Assembly: GCF_900157375.1 (NCBI RefSeq)
Contig: NZ_LT721901.1
Coordinates: 3,644,315 to 3,708,314, forward strand
Length of the DNA stretch: 64,000 nt
Origin: Mycobacterium rhizamassiliense
Lineage (GTDB): Bacteria; Actinomycetota; Actinomycetes; Mycobacteriales; Mycobacteriaceae
Direction of reading: 5' to 3'
The notes under the pieces: generated by a model
What the model was told of the DNA's origin: nothing
The model's database searches: none
What the model saw: the letters and a program-made list of their open reading frames with translations, nothing else
Part shown: positions 25,790-33,688 of the stretch, in pieces
Layout of the letters: every line of letters begins with the position of its first letter
Position numbering within the stretch: the stretch's first letter is position 1
Made by a program: the position numbers and the translations under genes

Positions 25790-27000
25790 GCGGCGGGGGT
25801 GAAGGTGACCGGAAGTTTGTTGGGGGAGCGGAACGTGAGGCCGACGATCCTGGCCTCGTCGCCGCTGCCGTCGTCGGGGACGAAGGTCAGGTCATTGACG
25901 CGGTCCAGCAGGCTGTTGAGCATCACCTGAGTTTCCATGCGCGCCAGGTGCATTCCGAGGCACATGTGGATGCCGCCGGCGAACGCGATGTGCGCTTGGC
26001 GCGGGCGGCGGATGTCGAACTTGTTGGCGTCGGTCCACCGGCTCTCGTCGCGGTTGGCCGAACCCATGCACAGGTCGACCTGGGCATCGGCCGGGATGGT
26101 CTTGTCGCCCACCTTGATTTCTTCGGTGGTGGTCCGCATGACCATCGTGAGTGGGGTTTCCACCCGCAGGCCCTCTTCGATCGCCATCGGGATCAGCGAC
26201 CGGTCTTGGCGGACCATCGACAGCTGCTCGGGGTGCGTCAGCAGCAGGTAGAGCAGATTGCCCGACGAGCGGTAGGTGGTCTCCAGCCCGGCGGGCAGCA
26301 ACAGGCGCAGGAACGCGATGATGGCCTCGTCGGTGAGCTTCTCGCCGTCGATTTCGGCGGCCACCAGGTCGCCGATGATGTCGTCGGTGCGTTTGCGGCG
26401 CCGCTGCTCGACCTGGTTGAGGAAGTAGCCGTGCAACTCCGCGGCGGCGTTCAGCCCTGCCACGATGTCGGTGGGAATGGAGATGAGGTCGAGCGACAAG
26501 CGCCGGAACATGTCGAGGTCCTCCGGCGGGAGGCCGAGCAGCACCGAGATGATCCGGGTGGGGAACTCGAACGTCAGCGCCTTCACCAGGTCGGCGTGGC
26601 CCTGGTATTTGATCTCGTCGATCAGCTGATTGCAGACGGGCCCGATGACCGACGGCTCCCAGCGTTCCATCGCGGTGGCCCGAAAGGCCTTGGCCACCAG
26701 GCTGCGGTGGTCATGGTGCTCCTTGCCGCCCATCGCCAGGATGGTGTGGCCCATGACCAATCCGATGGACTTGTCGTAGGCGGCCGACGTGAAGACTCGG
26801 TCGTCGCGGAACGCCTGGAACACACCGTCGTAGCCGAACAAGACCCACTCGTCGTTCGGTCGCAGCTCCTCGGGCATCTGAGAATGGTCCATGAAGGTGC
26901 CATGCCAGACCGGATCCGTGCGCCGCATGTATTCGAAATACGGGTAGGGGCTGGTTTCACCAGTGGTGTCGAGGGTGACGGGGTCGGTGCCGAGCGTCAT
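25786..27000 (-). CDS. Cytochrome P450
   Basis: A 404-residue P450. It has the I-helix PAGLETTYRSSG, the ExxR segment EEGLRVETPL, and the haem loop FAGGIHMCLG with Cys347. It is a close paralogue of the P450 at 503-1714: the same AGLETTYRSSGNLL helix, similar N-terminal YPYF and similar YDKSIGLVMG. The ATG at 27000 has AAGGAG 5 bases upstream; the frame extends further upstream but without support. It is followed by the alcohol dehydrogenase, with overlapping codons. It is divergent from the Rieske ferredoxin operon across a GCTAT-N10-ATAGC dyad. Confidence 0.95.
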   Translation of the reverse strand: MTLGTDPVTLDTTGETSPYPYFEYMRRTDPVWHGTFMDHSQMPEELRPNDEWVLFGYDGVFQAFRDDRVFTSAAYDKSIGLVMGHTILAMGGKEHHDHRSLVAKAFRATAMERWEPSVIGPVCNQLIDEIKYQGHADLVKALTFEFPTRIISVLLGLPPEDLDMFRRLSLDLISIPTDIVAGLNAAAELHGYFLNQVEQRRRKRTDDIIGDLVAAEIDGEKLTDEAIIAFLRLLLPAGLETTYRSSGNLLYLLLTHPEQLSMVRQDRSLIPMAIEEGLRVETPLTMVMRTTTEEIKVGDKTIPADAQVDLCMGSANRDESRWTDANKFDIRRPRQAHIAFAGGIHMCLGMHLARMETQVMLNSLLDRVNDLTFVPDDGSGDEARIVGLTFRSPNKLPVTFTPAA

Positions 27001-27050
27001 CAGCGCTCCTTCTGAGCAGCCAGGATGGGCGGTTACATGCCGAGGGAATG

Positions 27051-27074
27051 TCGCTATCATAGTATAAATAGCAA
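27051..27074. promoter_or_regulatory. TCGCTAT-N10-ATAGCAA dyad, candidate operator
   Basis: TCGCTAT (27051-27057) and ATAGCAA (27068-27074) are separated by 10 bases and contain a TATAAA that could be a -10 for the rightward operon. The same geometry, with 8-bp perfect arms, occurs at 59269-59294. It lies between the P450 (-) and the Rieske ferredoxin (+). See also the related boxes at 46491, 49033 and 52980. Confidence 0.55.
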
Positions 27075-27097
27075 CGAAGCCCAACGCCTTGTCGGGG

Positions 27098-27106
27098 TTA
27101 CCGTAA
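27098..27106. promoter_or_regulatory. TTACCGTAA box
   Basis: TTAC-C-GTAA is a symmetric 9-mer in the leader of the Rieske ferredoxin operon, of the same TTAC-N-GTAA form as TTACTGTAA at 14483-14491 and the arms of the palindrome at 1768-1790. Short boxes like this can occur by chance; its place in a promoter region is the only extra support. Confidence 0.3.
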
Positions 27107-27154
27107 TAGGCACAGGATGAACTTCGGCCCAGTCGTAGAGGCGGTGACCTACAG

Positions 27155-27514
27155 GTGCCCACCCGGCAATTCGTGTGCTCCCTCGACGAGCTGCCGCCCG
27201 GCGGGATGAAGCTGGTCGACGTCGGCAAGTTCGGGGTCGGCGTGTACAACGTGCACGGCGCGTTGTATGCGATCGTGAACTACTGCTCGCACGAGGGCGC
27301 CCCGCTGTGCCTGGGCCTGATCGGCGGCACCAACGAATCGGCCCCCGAGTCGCCCGACCGGATGCGCCGGGTGCGGGACGGGCAGATCGTGCGATGCCCT
27401 TGGCACAACTGGGAATTCGACGTCACCACGGGTCAAAACGTCGCCGACCCGCGGCGGCGCATCCGCACCTATCAGGTCGACGTCAGCGACGGGGAAGTGT
27501 TCCTGACGGCATGA
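27155..27514 (+). CDS. Rieske-type [2Fe-2S] ferredoxin
   Basis: A 119-residue single-domain Rieske protein. Cluster ligands are Cys44-x-His46 (NYCSHEG) and Cys81-x2-His84 (RCPWHNW), separated by a longer loop than usual (about residues 50-78). It would pass electrons to an oxygenase. The GTG at 27155 is the only fitting start, with AGAGG about 13 bases upstream. Its stop overlaps the next gene (ATGA). It heads a rightward operon of amidohydrolases, a small SnoaL-like protein, a hydrolase relative and two acyl-CoA dehydrogenases. Its redox partner is not obvious. Confidence 0.9.
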   Translation: MPTRQFVCSLDELPPGGMKLVDVGKFGVGVYNVHGALYAIVNYCSHEGAPLCLGLIGGTNESAPESPDRMRRVRDGQIVRCPWHNWEFDVTTGQNVADPRRRIRTYQVDVSDGEVFLTA

Positions 27515-28547
27515 TCATCGATACCAATGTGCAGCCACACTTTCGCTACAACGCCGAGGTCCGGCGCTACCTCCCCGAACCCCACAAACTGCGCGCGATC
27601 CCCGACGTCGAGCGGCAGTGGTACCAGGCGCCCGGCGGCGACTACCGGCAAGACCTGTACGGCGACAGCTACCCGGGATCGGATCCCGAGACCGTCGGCC
27701 GCCACTTGTTCGAGGACATGGGTGTCGACTACGCCTTTTGAATCCGCTGACCCGCGGCAACATCGCCGACTATCTGCTCAACAGCAGGATATGCGCGGCG
27801 GTCAACGACTGGCAGCTGGACCGCTGGCTGGAACCCGACACCACCAACCGGTTCCGCGGCACCATCCGGGTCAACCCCGAAGACCCCAGGGCGGCCGTCG
27901 CCGAGATCGAGCGCCTCGCCGACCACCCCAAGCTCGTGCAAGTCGGGGTTCCCATGCAGTCGCGCGAGCCCTACGGCAAGCCGATGTTCGAACCCATCTG
28001 GGAGGCCGCCGCCGCCCACGGGCTTCCTGTCGCGGTGCACATCAACGGGGGCAACGGCGTCGACTACGCACCCACGTTCGCCGGGCACGCGCACACCTAC
28101 CCCGGCTATGCGGCCTTCATGCCGCTCAACTACTTCGTGCATCTGGCCACGCTGATCGTCGAGGGCGTGTTCGGCCGCCTCGCCGGACTCAAGTTCGTCT
28201 TCGCCGACGGCGGCTACGACATCCTCACCCCGCTGATGTGGCGGCTGGACACTTTCTGGCTCTCGATGCGCGACCAGACACCGTGGGTCGACCGCTATCC
28301 CAGCGAGTACCTGCCCGGCCATGTGCGATTCTGCTCGTCGGCCTTCGACGGCGCGCCCGAGCCGGGCCAGACGCAGCGCTGGATGGACTTCACCGGCAAG
28401 TCCGACCTATTGATGTACGGATCGGGCTACCCACACTGGTCCACGTCGGCACCCGAAGCTGCGGCCGACGGTCTCGACACCGAGCAGCGCGAAAAGATGC
28501 TGTGGCGCAACGCAAGTGAGCTGTACGGACTCAAGGAGCGTGTCTGA
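27511..28547 (+). pseudogene. Amidohydrolase-2 family protein, broken by a one-base frameshift
   Basis: The first part begins MIIDTNVQPHFRYN and stops after GVDYAF at 27741. The second part, in another frame, continues LNPLTRGNIADYLLNSRI and runs to 28547 with family motifs PVAVHINGG and KFVFADGGYD. One extra T in the T4 run at 27736-27739 would join the two into one protein of about 345 residues (DYAF then LNPLT). So this is either a recent inactivating deletion, a sequencing error in a homopolymer, or slippage. The family (PF04909) includes metal-dependent decarboxylases and hydrolases. A tandem intact paralogue follows. Confidence 0.88.
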
Positions 28548-29719
28548 TGACAACGATCGAACGGGTCGAGTCGACGACGGATCAAAACGACGAAATCGCG
28601 GTCACCATCGTCGACACCGACGTGCACCCGCTGCCCGTCTCGGCCGACGTGCTCAAGTCGTATGCGCCCGCCGAGTGGGTGGACAAGATCTGGGCGACCG
28701 GAAACGAGGCCAGCCCGGTGTCGTATTTCTACGACACCCCCGACGCGTACAAGACGTCGTCGCTGCGCATGGACTCGTGGCCGCCGGGCGGCGGGGCGGC
28801 CGGCAGCGACCCCGATTTCGCCGCCAAACAGTTGCTCGTCGATGCCGGCGTCAGCATCGCGTCGCTGGAGCCGATGTGCGACGCGCAGCTGCCGCAGGCC
28901 GAGCACGTGCTGAAGTCGACGTACAACGACTGGCTGGCCGACGTGTGGCTGGACAATCACAACGCGCACGGCCGCTGGCGCGGGTCGATCAGCGTCAGCG
29001 CGCAGACTCCGGAGCAGGCGGCGCGCGAAGTCGAGCGGTGGGCGGGACATCCCTACATGGCCCAGGTGTTGATGACGCCGCAGACACGCGGAATCCCGTT
29101 CGGCAACCCGCATTTCGATCCGCTCTACGAGGCCGCGTCGCGCAACGGGCTGCCGATCTCCACGCACCTGATGGGGCAGACTCCGTTCGAATTGATCCCG
29201 ATCTATCCGGTCGGCAACCCCGCGCACTGGCACGACTTCTTCGCGGCCTGGCCGCTGCTCTATGTCTCGCACCTGATGAGCCTGGTGTTCGACGGAGCCT
29301 TCGATCGGCATCCCGAATTGCGGGTGGTCTTCATCGAGGGCGGCTTCACCTGGGCGATGCCGGTGATGACGCGGATGGACCGGATCTGGGAGGCCCGCCG
29401 CGGCGACCTGCCGCACGTCCGGCGCCGCCCATCGGACTACGTGCGCGAACACGTCAGGTTCACCACGCAGCCGATCGAGGACGTCGACACCGTCGAGTTC
29501 CGTGAGTACCTGGAGATGATGGACCTCGGCGGCAACCTGATGTTCTCGACGGACTATCCGCACTGGAGCTACGACTCGCCGACCTACGCGATCAACCGGT
29601 TCCCCGCTGAGCAGCGCGAGCGGATCATGCGCGGCAACGCGATGGCGCTGTACGGGCTGCCCTCGACCGTCAAGGCACTACCCGGTGAGCGGCCCGGCGG
29701 CGTTGCCCCCGACGCCTGA
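28547..29719 (+). CDS. Amidohydrolase-2 family protein
   Basis: A 390-residue TIM-barrel protein of the amidohydrolase-2 group. It has the N-terminal metal motif DTDVHPLP (D-x-H), the central ISTHLMGQ histidine, RVVFIEGGFTW and the C-terminal STDYPHWSYD with the catalytic Asp. It could act as a decarboxylase, hydrolase or hydratase on an acyl or ring intermediate. The ATG at 28547 shares bases with the previous stop, and AAGGAG lies upstream. It is paralogous to the frameshifted gene before it and may cover for its loss. Confidence 0.9.
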   Translation: MTTIERVESTTDQNDEIAVTIVDTDVHPLPVSADVLKSYAPAEWVDKIWATGNEASPVSYFYDTPDAYKTSSLRMDSWPPGGGAAGSDPDFAAKQLLVDAGVSIASLEPMCDAQLPQAEHVLKSTYNDWLADVWLDNHNAHGRWRGSISVSAQTPEQAAREVERWAGHPYMAQVLMTPQTRGIPFGNPHFDPLYEAASRNGLPISTHLMGQTPFELIPIYPVGNPAHWHDFFAAWPLLYVSHLMSLVFDGAFDRHPELRVVFIEGGFTWAMPVMTRMDRIWEARRGDLPHVRRRPSDYVREHVRFTTQPIEDVDTVEFREYLEMMDLGGNLMFSTDYPHWSYDSPTYAINRFPAEQRERIMRGNAMALYGLPSTVKALPGERPGGVAPDA

Positions 29720-30185
29720 ATCGGCGCAGCCCGGCTTGCACGCCCGGGTGACGGCCCTGATCAGCGAATACGACGAGAAGTGGTCGTCCCTGGACGTCGC
29801 CGGGTTGGCCGCTCTGTGGGAGCGCCATACCCCGCAGCCGATCTATCTCGGCGACGAATACCCGGAGCCCCTGGCCGGCGCCGAGGCGCTGGAGCGGCAC
29901 TGGGCCCGGATGGCCGGCCGCATCAAGCGGGCGTCGGTGACGTCACGGCTGTGGTCTGCCGAAACCCTCGCCGGCGGACTGGCCCGGTGCGTCGTGCTGA
30001 GCCGCTGGAGTTTCACCGGGCGCGAGTCCGATACCGCCCACTCGGGCACCAGCTGGATCACCTGGCTGCTGACCCGTCGCGGCAACCGATACCTCATCGT
30101 TCACCACATGGAATCGCAGGTCTACCTTGGAGATGGCCTCGGACCCGGCGACCCGCCGGGCCACGACGCCCAGCCTGCGCCCTGA
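29685..30185 (+). CDS. SnoaL-like / NTF2-fold protein
   Basis: A 166-residue protein. An N-terminal helix (ARVTALISEYDEKWSSLDV) leads to a cone-like set of strands ending LIVHHMESQVYLGDG, in the style of SnoaL-like or DUF4440 ketosteroid-isomerase-fold proteins. The GTG at 29685 overlaps the amidohydrolase gene by 35 bp, and no good ribosome site precedes it, so the true start may be further in. The C-terminal 20 residues are rich in Pro and Gly and probably disordered. Role unknown. Confidence 0.75.
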   Translation: MSGPAALPPTPESAQPGLHARVTALISEYDEKWSSLDVAGLAALWERHTPQPIYLGDEYPEPLAGAEALERHWARMAGRIKRASVTSRLWSAETLAGGLARCVVLSRWSFTGRESDTAHSGTSWITWLLTRRGNRYLIVHHMESQVYLGDGLGPGDPPGHDAQPAP

Positions 30186-30204
30186 GCCCGGAAGTTGAGA
30201 GGGT

Positions 30205-31170
30205 ATGACACAAACGGACCTGAGCCGCCCGCAAGGTATTAACCGCATCGACCCGGTGCTGCGTGACGCCGCGAGCGAGCTGGGCATCGTCGAATACCGT
30301 ATCGAGACACTGGCCGCCGAACGCGAACACGCTGACCGGTTGGCGGCGGGGCGCGCGGCCGTGGTCGACACCGACGGCGTGACCATCGAATCGCGCACCA
30401 TCCCCGGTCCGGGCGGCCAGCAGCTGAACCTGCGCTTCTACCGCGGCCAGATCGAGGGCGGCCAGGGAGCGGGGTTGCTGGTGTACGCCCACGGTGGCGG
30501 CTTCGTGACCGGCAACCTGGACACCGACCACGCGCAGTGCGTGGAGCTGGCCCGCGAGGGCGGCTGCCTGGTGGTCTCGGTCGACTACCGGCTGGCCCCC
30601 GAGAATCCGGCGCCGGCGGCACTCGACGACGTCGAGGCGGGCATGTACTACGCCATTCGCAACTGCGCGGAACTCGACGTCGATCCGAGCCGCCTGGCCG
30701 TGATGGGCCACGATGCGGGTGCCGCCCTGGTCGCGGGGCTGGCCCAGCGCATGTTCGACAACGAGGGCCCGCAGATCCGCATGCAGATCCTGCATCAGCC
30801 GATGCTCGACAGCGACGCCACGCCGTCGCGCCGCGAATTCCAGCGCACGCCCGGGCTCAACGGGCCCGCAGTGAGCCGCGCGTGGGGGCATTACCTGGGT
30901 TCCGACAGCGCCAGCGGCCAGCACGTCCCCGCGCACCGGGCGAACTTGGAGGGGCTGCCGCCCACGTTCGTCAGCTGCTCGGAAATCGACCCCTGCCGCG
31001 ACGAGGCGATCGACTATGCCAACCGGTTGCTGCATGCCTTCGTCCACACCGAATTGCACGTCATCGCAGCGACTTTCAACGGCTTCGACGCGCTGGTACC
31101 GGATTGGGTTGTCTCTCAGGAGAACCGGGCGCTGCACGCGCAGTCGGTCCGCCGCGTCTTCGCGATGTAA
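30205..31170 (+). CDS. Alpha/beta hydrolase of the HSL group, probably inactive
   Basis: A 321-residue homologue of hormone-sensitive-lipase-type esterases. The oxyanion motif HGGG (96-99) and DYRLAPENP (127-135) are kept. The nucleophile elbow, normally GDSAG, is GHDAG (168-172), so the Ser is Asp170. The usual catalytic His of HGF is Asn292 (TFNGF). Asp262 and Asp266 remain. With Ser and His both replaced, ester hydrolysis is not expected. A binding, allosteric or altered-chemistry role is possible. The ATG at 30205 follows GAGAGGG. It sits in the operon before the two fadE genes. Confidence 0.85.
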   Translation: MTQTDLSRPQGINRIDPVLRDAASELGIVEYRIETLAAEREHADRLAAGRAAVVDTDGVTIESRTIPGPGGQQLNLRFYRGQIEGGQGAGLLVYAHGGGFVTGNLDTDHAQCVELAREGGCLVVSVDYRLAPENPAPAALDDVEAGMYYAIRNCAELDVDPSRLAVMGHDAGAALVAGLAQRMFDNEGPQIRMQILHQPMLDSDATPSRREFQRTPGLNGPAVSRAWGHYLGSDSASGQHVPAHRANLEGLPPTFVSCSEIDPCRDEAIDYANRLLHAFVHTELHVIAATFNGFDALVPDWVVSQENRALHAQSVRRVFAM

Positions 31171-31284
31171 CGACTCTCTTCTCCACCGAGCTCCGGTACC
31201 TCTTACGGTATTGCCGTTTGCTAATATCGAGAACGTGATTCTTGGCGGCGGCGACCGAATGTCGCGGAAGGGTTTGTCGACACC

Positions 31285-32427
31285 ATGACCGTCGTCGATT
31301 CCCCCGAAAAAGCGCTGTTCGCGTCCACGACGCAGTCGTTCCTCCAAAAGGAAGCGCCGCTGCGCCGCGTCCGAGAACTGCATGCCGCGGGCGTGTCCTT
31401 CGACCCCGCGTGGTGGCAGCGCGCCGCGGAACTCGGGTGGACGGCGTTGCTGGTTCCCGAGGAGCTGGGCGGCGGCAGCGTTTCGGGCAGCGGTGTCGCG
31501 GATCTGGCGATGGTCGCCGAGCAGCTGGGCAAGACGGTGGCCCCCGGGCCGCTGTACCCGGTGAGTGTGGTGCTTACCGCGCTCGTCGACAGCGCCGACG
31601 CGCAGGCCCACGCCGCCACCGTCGAGTCGCTGATGTCCGGGGAGACGGTCGCCGCATGGGCGGTCTGCGAGCCCGACAAGGGCTGGGCGCCACTGGATCC
31701 GTCGGTCACCGCCACCCCTACCGACTCCGGCTTCCGCATCGACGGCGTCAAGGACCGCGTCGAGGCCGGCGGCCAAAGTGAGCTGCTGCTGGTCGTCGCC
31801 CGCTGCGGTGACGACGTCCGCCAGCTGCTGGTGCCTGCGGACGCACCCGGAGTGACGGTGCTGCCCCAACAGTCGGTGGACCTGGTCAAGCAATACGCGC
31901 GGGTGCAATTCGACGGCGTGGTCGTCGAGCAGTCCGCGGTCGTCGGCAGCGCCGCCGAAACCCCCGGCCTGATCGAGCGGCAGAGCCAGATCGCTCAGGT
32001 GCTGCAGTGCGCCGAGGTGGTCGGCATCCTGCAGACGGTGTTCGACTTCACCAGCCAGTGGGCGATGGACCGGCACACCTTCGGGCGCCCGCTGGCGTCC
32101 TACCAGGCGCTCAAACACGGCTTCGCCGACATGAAGCTGTGGCTCGAGGCCTGCCGCGCCACCACGGGAGCGGCCGTCGCCGACATCGCCGCGCGCTCGG
32201 CCTCGGCGGGCCTGTCGGCGAGCATCGCGAAGTCGTACGTCGGCGAGATGGCCGGCCGGCTGGTGCAGGCGTGCGTCCAGATGCACGGCGGCATTGGCGT
32301 CACCTGGGAACACGATCTGCACCTGTACCTGAGGCGGGTTGCGTTGTACCGCTCCATGTTCGGCACGCCGGAGGAGCACAACCTGCGGGTGTACGAGGCG
32401 GAGAAGGCGGCGCGCTCGGCGCGATGA
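31285..32427 (+). CDS. Acyl-CoA dehydrogenase (FadE), first subunit of a pair
   Basis: A 380-residue acyl-CoA dehydrogenase. It has the FAD/substrate region in DRHTFGRPLASYQALKHGFADMK and the C-terminal QMHGGIGVTWEHDLHLY typical of actinobacterial heteromeric FadE subunits. Such pairs form alpha2beta2 enzymes acting on bulky CoA esters such as sterol side chains. The four-base ATGA overlap with the next fadE gene supports a heteromer. An upstream TAATAT at 31222 could be a promoter -10, so the pair may have its own start of transcription. Confidence 0.9.
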   Translation: MTVVDSPEKALFASTTQSFLQKEAPLRRVRELHAAGVSFDPAWWQRAAELGWTALLVPEELGGGSVSGSGVADLAMVAEQLGKTVAPGPLYPVSVVLTALVDSADAQAHAATVESLMSGETVAAWAVCEPDKGWAPLDPSVTATPTDSGFRIDGVKDRVEAGGQSELLLVVARCGDDVRQLLVPADAPGVTVLPQQSVDLVKQYARVQFDGVVVEQSAVVGSAAETPGLIERQSQIAQVLQCAEVVGILQTVFDFTSQWAMDRHTFGRPLASYQALKHGFADMKLWLEACRATTGAAVADIAARSASAGLSASIAKSYVGEMAGRLVQACVQMHGGIGVTWEHDLHLYLRRVALYRSMFGTPEEHNLRVYEAEKAARSAR

Positions 32428-33674
32428 CGGCTGATCAAGTGACCCCAACCGAATCCGTCGTGGAGTTCGCCGCCCGGGCCAAAGCGTGGCTGGCCGACAA
32501 CCTGCCCGCCATCGACCCCGACTCGCCACCGCCCGCGCCGCGCGATGACGAGAGCGCCTGGAATAGGGCCCGCGAACTGCAAAAGCGGCTCTACACAGGC
32601 GGATTCGCCGGCATCTGCTTTCCCCGTGAGTACGGCGGCCTGGGGCTGGACTACGCATACCAGAAGGCGTTCGACGAGGTATCCCTGAACTACGAGATGC
32701 CGTTGATCCTCAACGTCCCGACGTTCGCCATCTGCTGCGCCACCTTGCTCGACACCGGTACCGAGGAGCAGAAGACACGGCACATCTCCGCGGCGCTGCG
32801 GGGCGAAGACGTGTTGGTGCAGCTGCTGAGCGAGCCCAGCGGCGGCTCGGACCTGGCCGGTGTCATCACCCGCGCCGAGCGCCAGGGTGATCGCTGGATT
32901 ATTAACGGCGCCAAGACCTGGAGCACCAGTGCGTTCGCCGCGGACTATGGCTTGTGCCTGGCCCGCACCGATTGGGATGTGCCCAAGCACGAGGGGCTGA
33001 CCATGTTCCTGGTGCCGATCAAGCACCCCGGAATCACGTTGCGGCACATCACGATGCTGAGCGGTTCCACGGAGTTCTGTGAGGAGTTCCTCGACGGCGT
33101 GGACGTCGGCGACGACGCTGTGGTGGGCGATGTGAACGGCGGCTGGGCGGTCGCGTCGCGTCAGCTCTACCACGAGCGCCGGGCGGTGGGCCAGGGTTCG
33201 GAGTTCGCCAGCGGCAGTGGCAGCGAGGGCGGCAGCATGAGTCCCGTTGACTACGTTGAACTTGCGGAGAAAACGGGCCAGGCCGACAGCGAACGCGTGC
33301 GGGAGATGGCCGGCCGCGTGCTCGTTCACCGCGCGGTCGCCGACCAGCTGATCGACCACGTTTACCACAGGGTCCGGGACGGCGCGCTGCCGCCGACCGG
33401 CGGCACCCTCATCAGGCTTTTCCATTCCGAGACAGTGGCTTTGGACGTGGACACCGCGCTGGCCATCGCCGGAGCTGCCTCGGCGGTGGGGGAGGTCGGC
33501 GACGGCCTGGAGGCCGGGCTGCGCTACCTGTCGCGCCAGACCGTCGCCATCGGCGGGGGCACGACCGAGATGGCCCGCAACGTCATCGGCGAACGGGTGC
33601 TGGGCTTCCCGCGGGAATACGCCGCCGATCGTGGGGTGCCGTTCAATCAGGTCAAGCACGGCCAGACGCGTTGA
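32424..33674 (+). CDS. Acyl-CoA dehydrogenase (FadE), second subunit of a pair
   Basis: A 416-residue acyl-CoA dehydrogenase. It has LSEPSGGSDLAGVITRAERQGDRW in the middle beta-domain, NGAKTWSTS, and the C-terminal GGTTEMARNVIGERVLGFPREY. It likely introduces a 2,3 double bond into a CoA thioester and passes electrons to ETF. Translation is coupled to the preceding fadE gene. A low-complexity stretch GSEFASGSGSEGGS (about residues 257-270) interrupts the C-terminal helical domain and may be a flexible loop. It is convergent with the Rv1364c-like gene, with 14 bp between. Confidence 0.92.
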   Translation: MTADQVTPTESVVEFAARAKAWLADNLPAIDPDSPPPAPRDDESAWNRARELQKRLYTGGFAGICFPREYGGLGLDYAYQKAFDEVSLNYEMPLILNVPTFAICCATLLDTGTEEQKTRHISAALRGEDVLVQLLSEPSGGSDLAGVITRAERQGDRWIINGAKTWSTSAFAADYGLCLARTDWDVPKHEGLTMFLVPIKHPGITLRHITMLSGSTEFCEEFLDGVDVGDDAVVGDVNGGWAVASRQLYHERRAVGQGSEFASGSGSEGGSMSPVDYVELAEKTGQADSERVREMAGRVLVHRAVADQLIDHVYHRVRDGALPPTGGTLIRLFHSETVALDVDTALAIAGAASAVGEVGDGLEAGLRYLSRQTVAIGGGTTEMARNVIGERVLGFPREYAADRGVPFNQVKHGQTR

Positions 33675-33688
33675 TCGCGGGCTAGAGC

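Noticed and set aside
30094..32658. Very long minus-strand open frame of about 850 codons
   Set aside because: It runs antisense to the dead hydrolase and FadE genes, which have strong family motifs. Its composition is Arg/His/Gly-rich with no recognisable fold.
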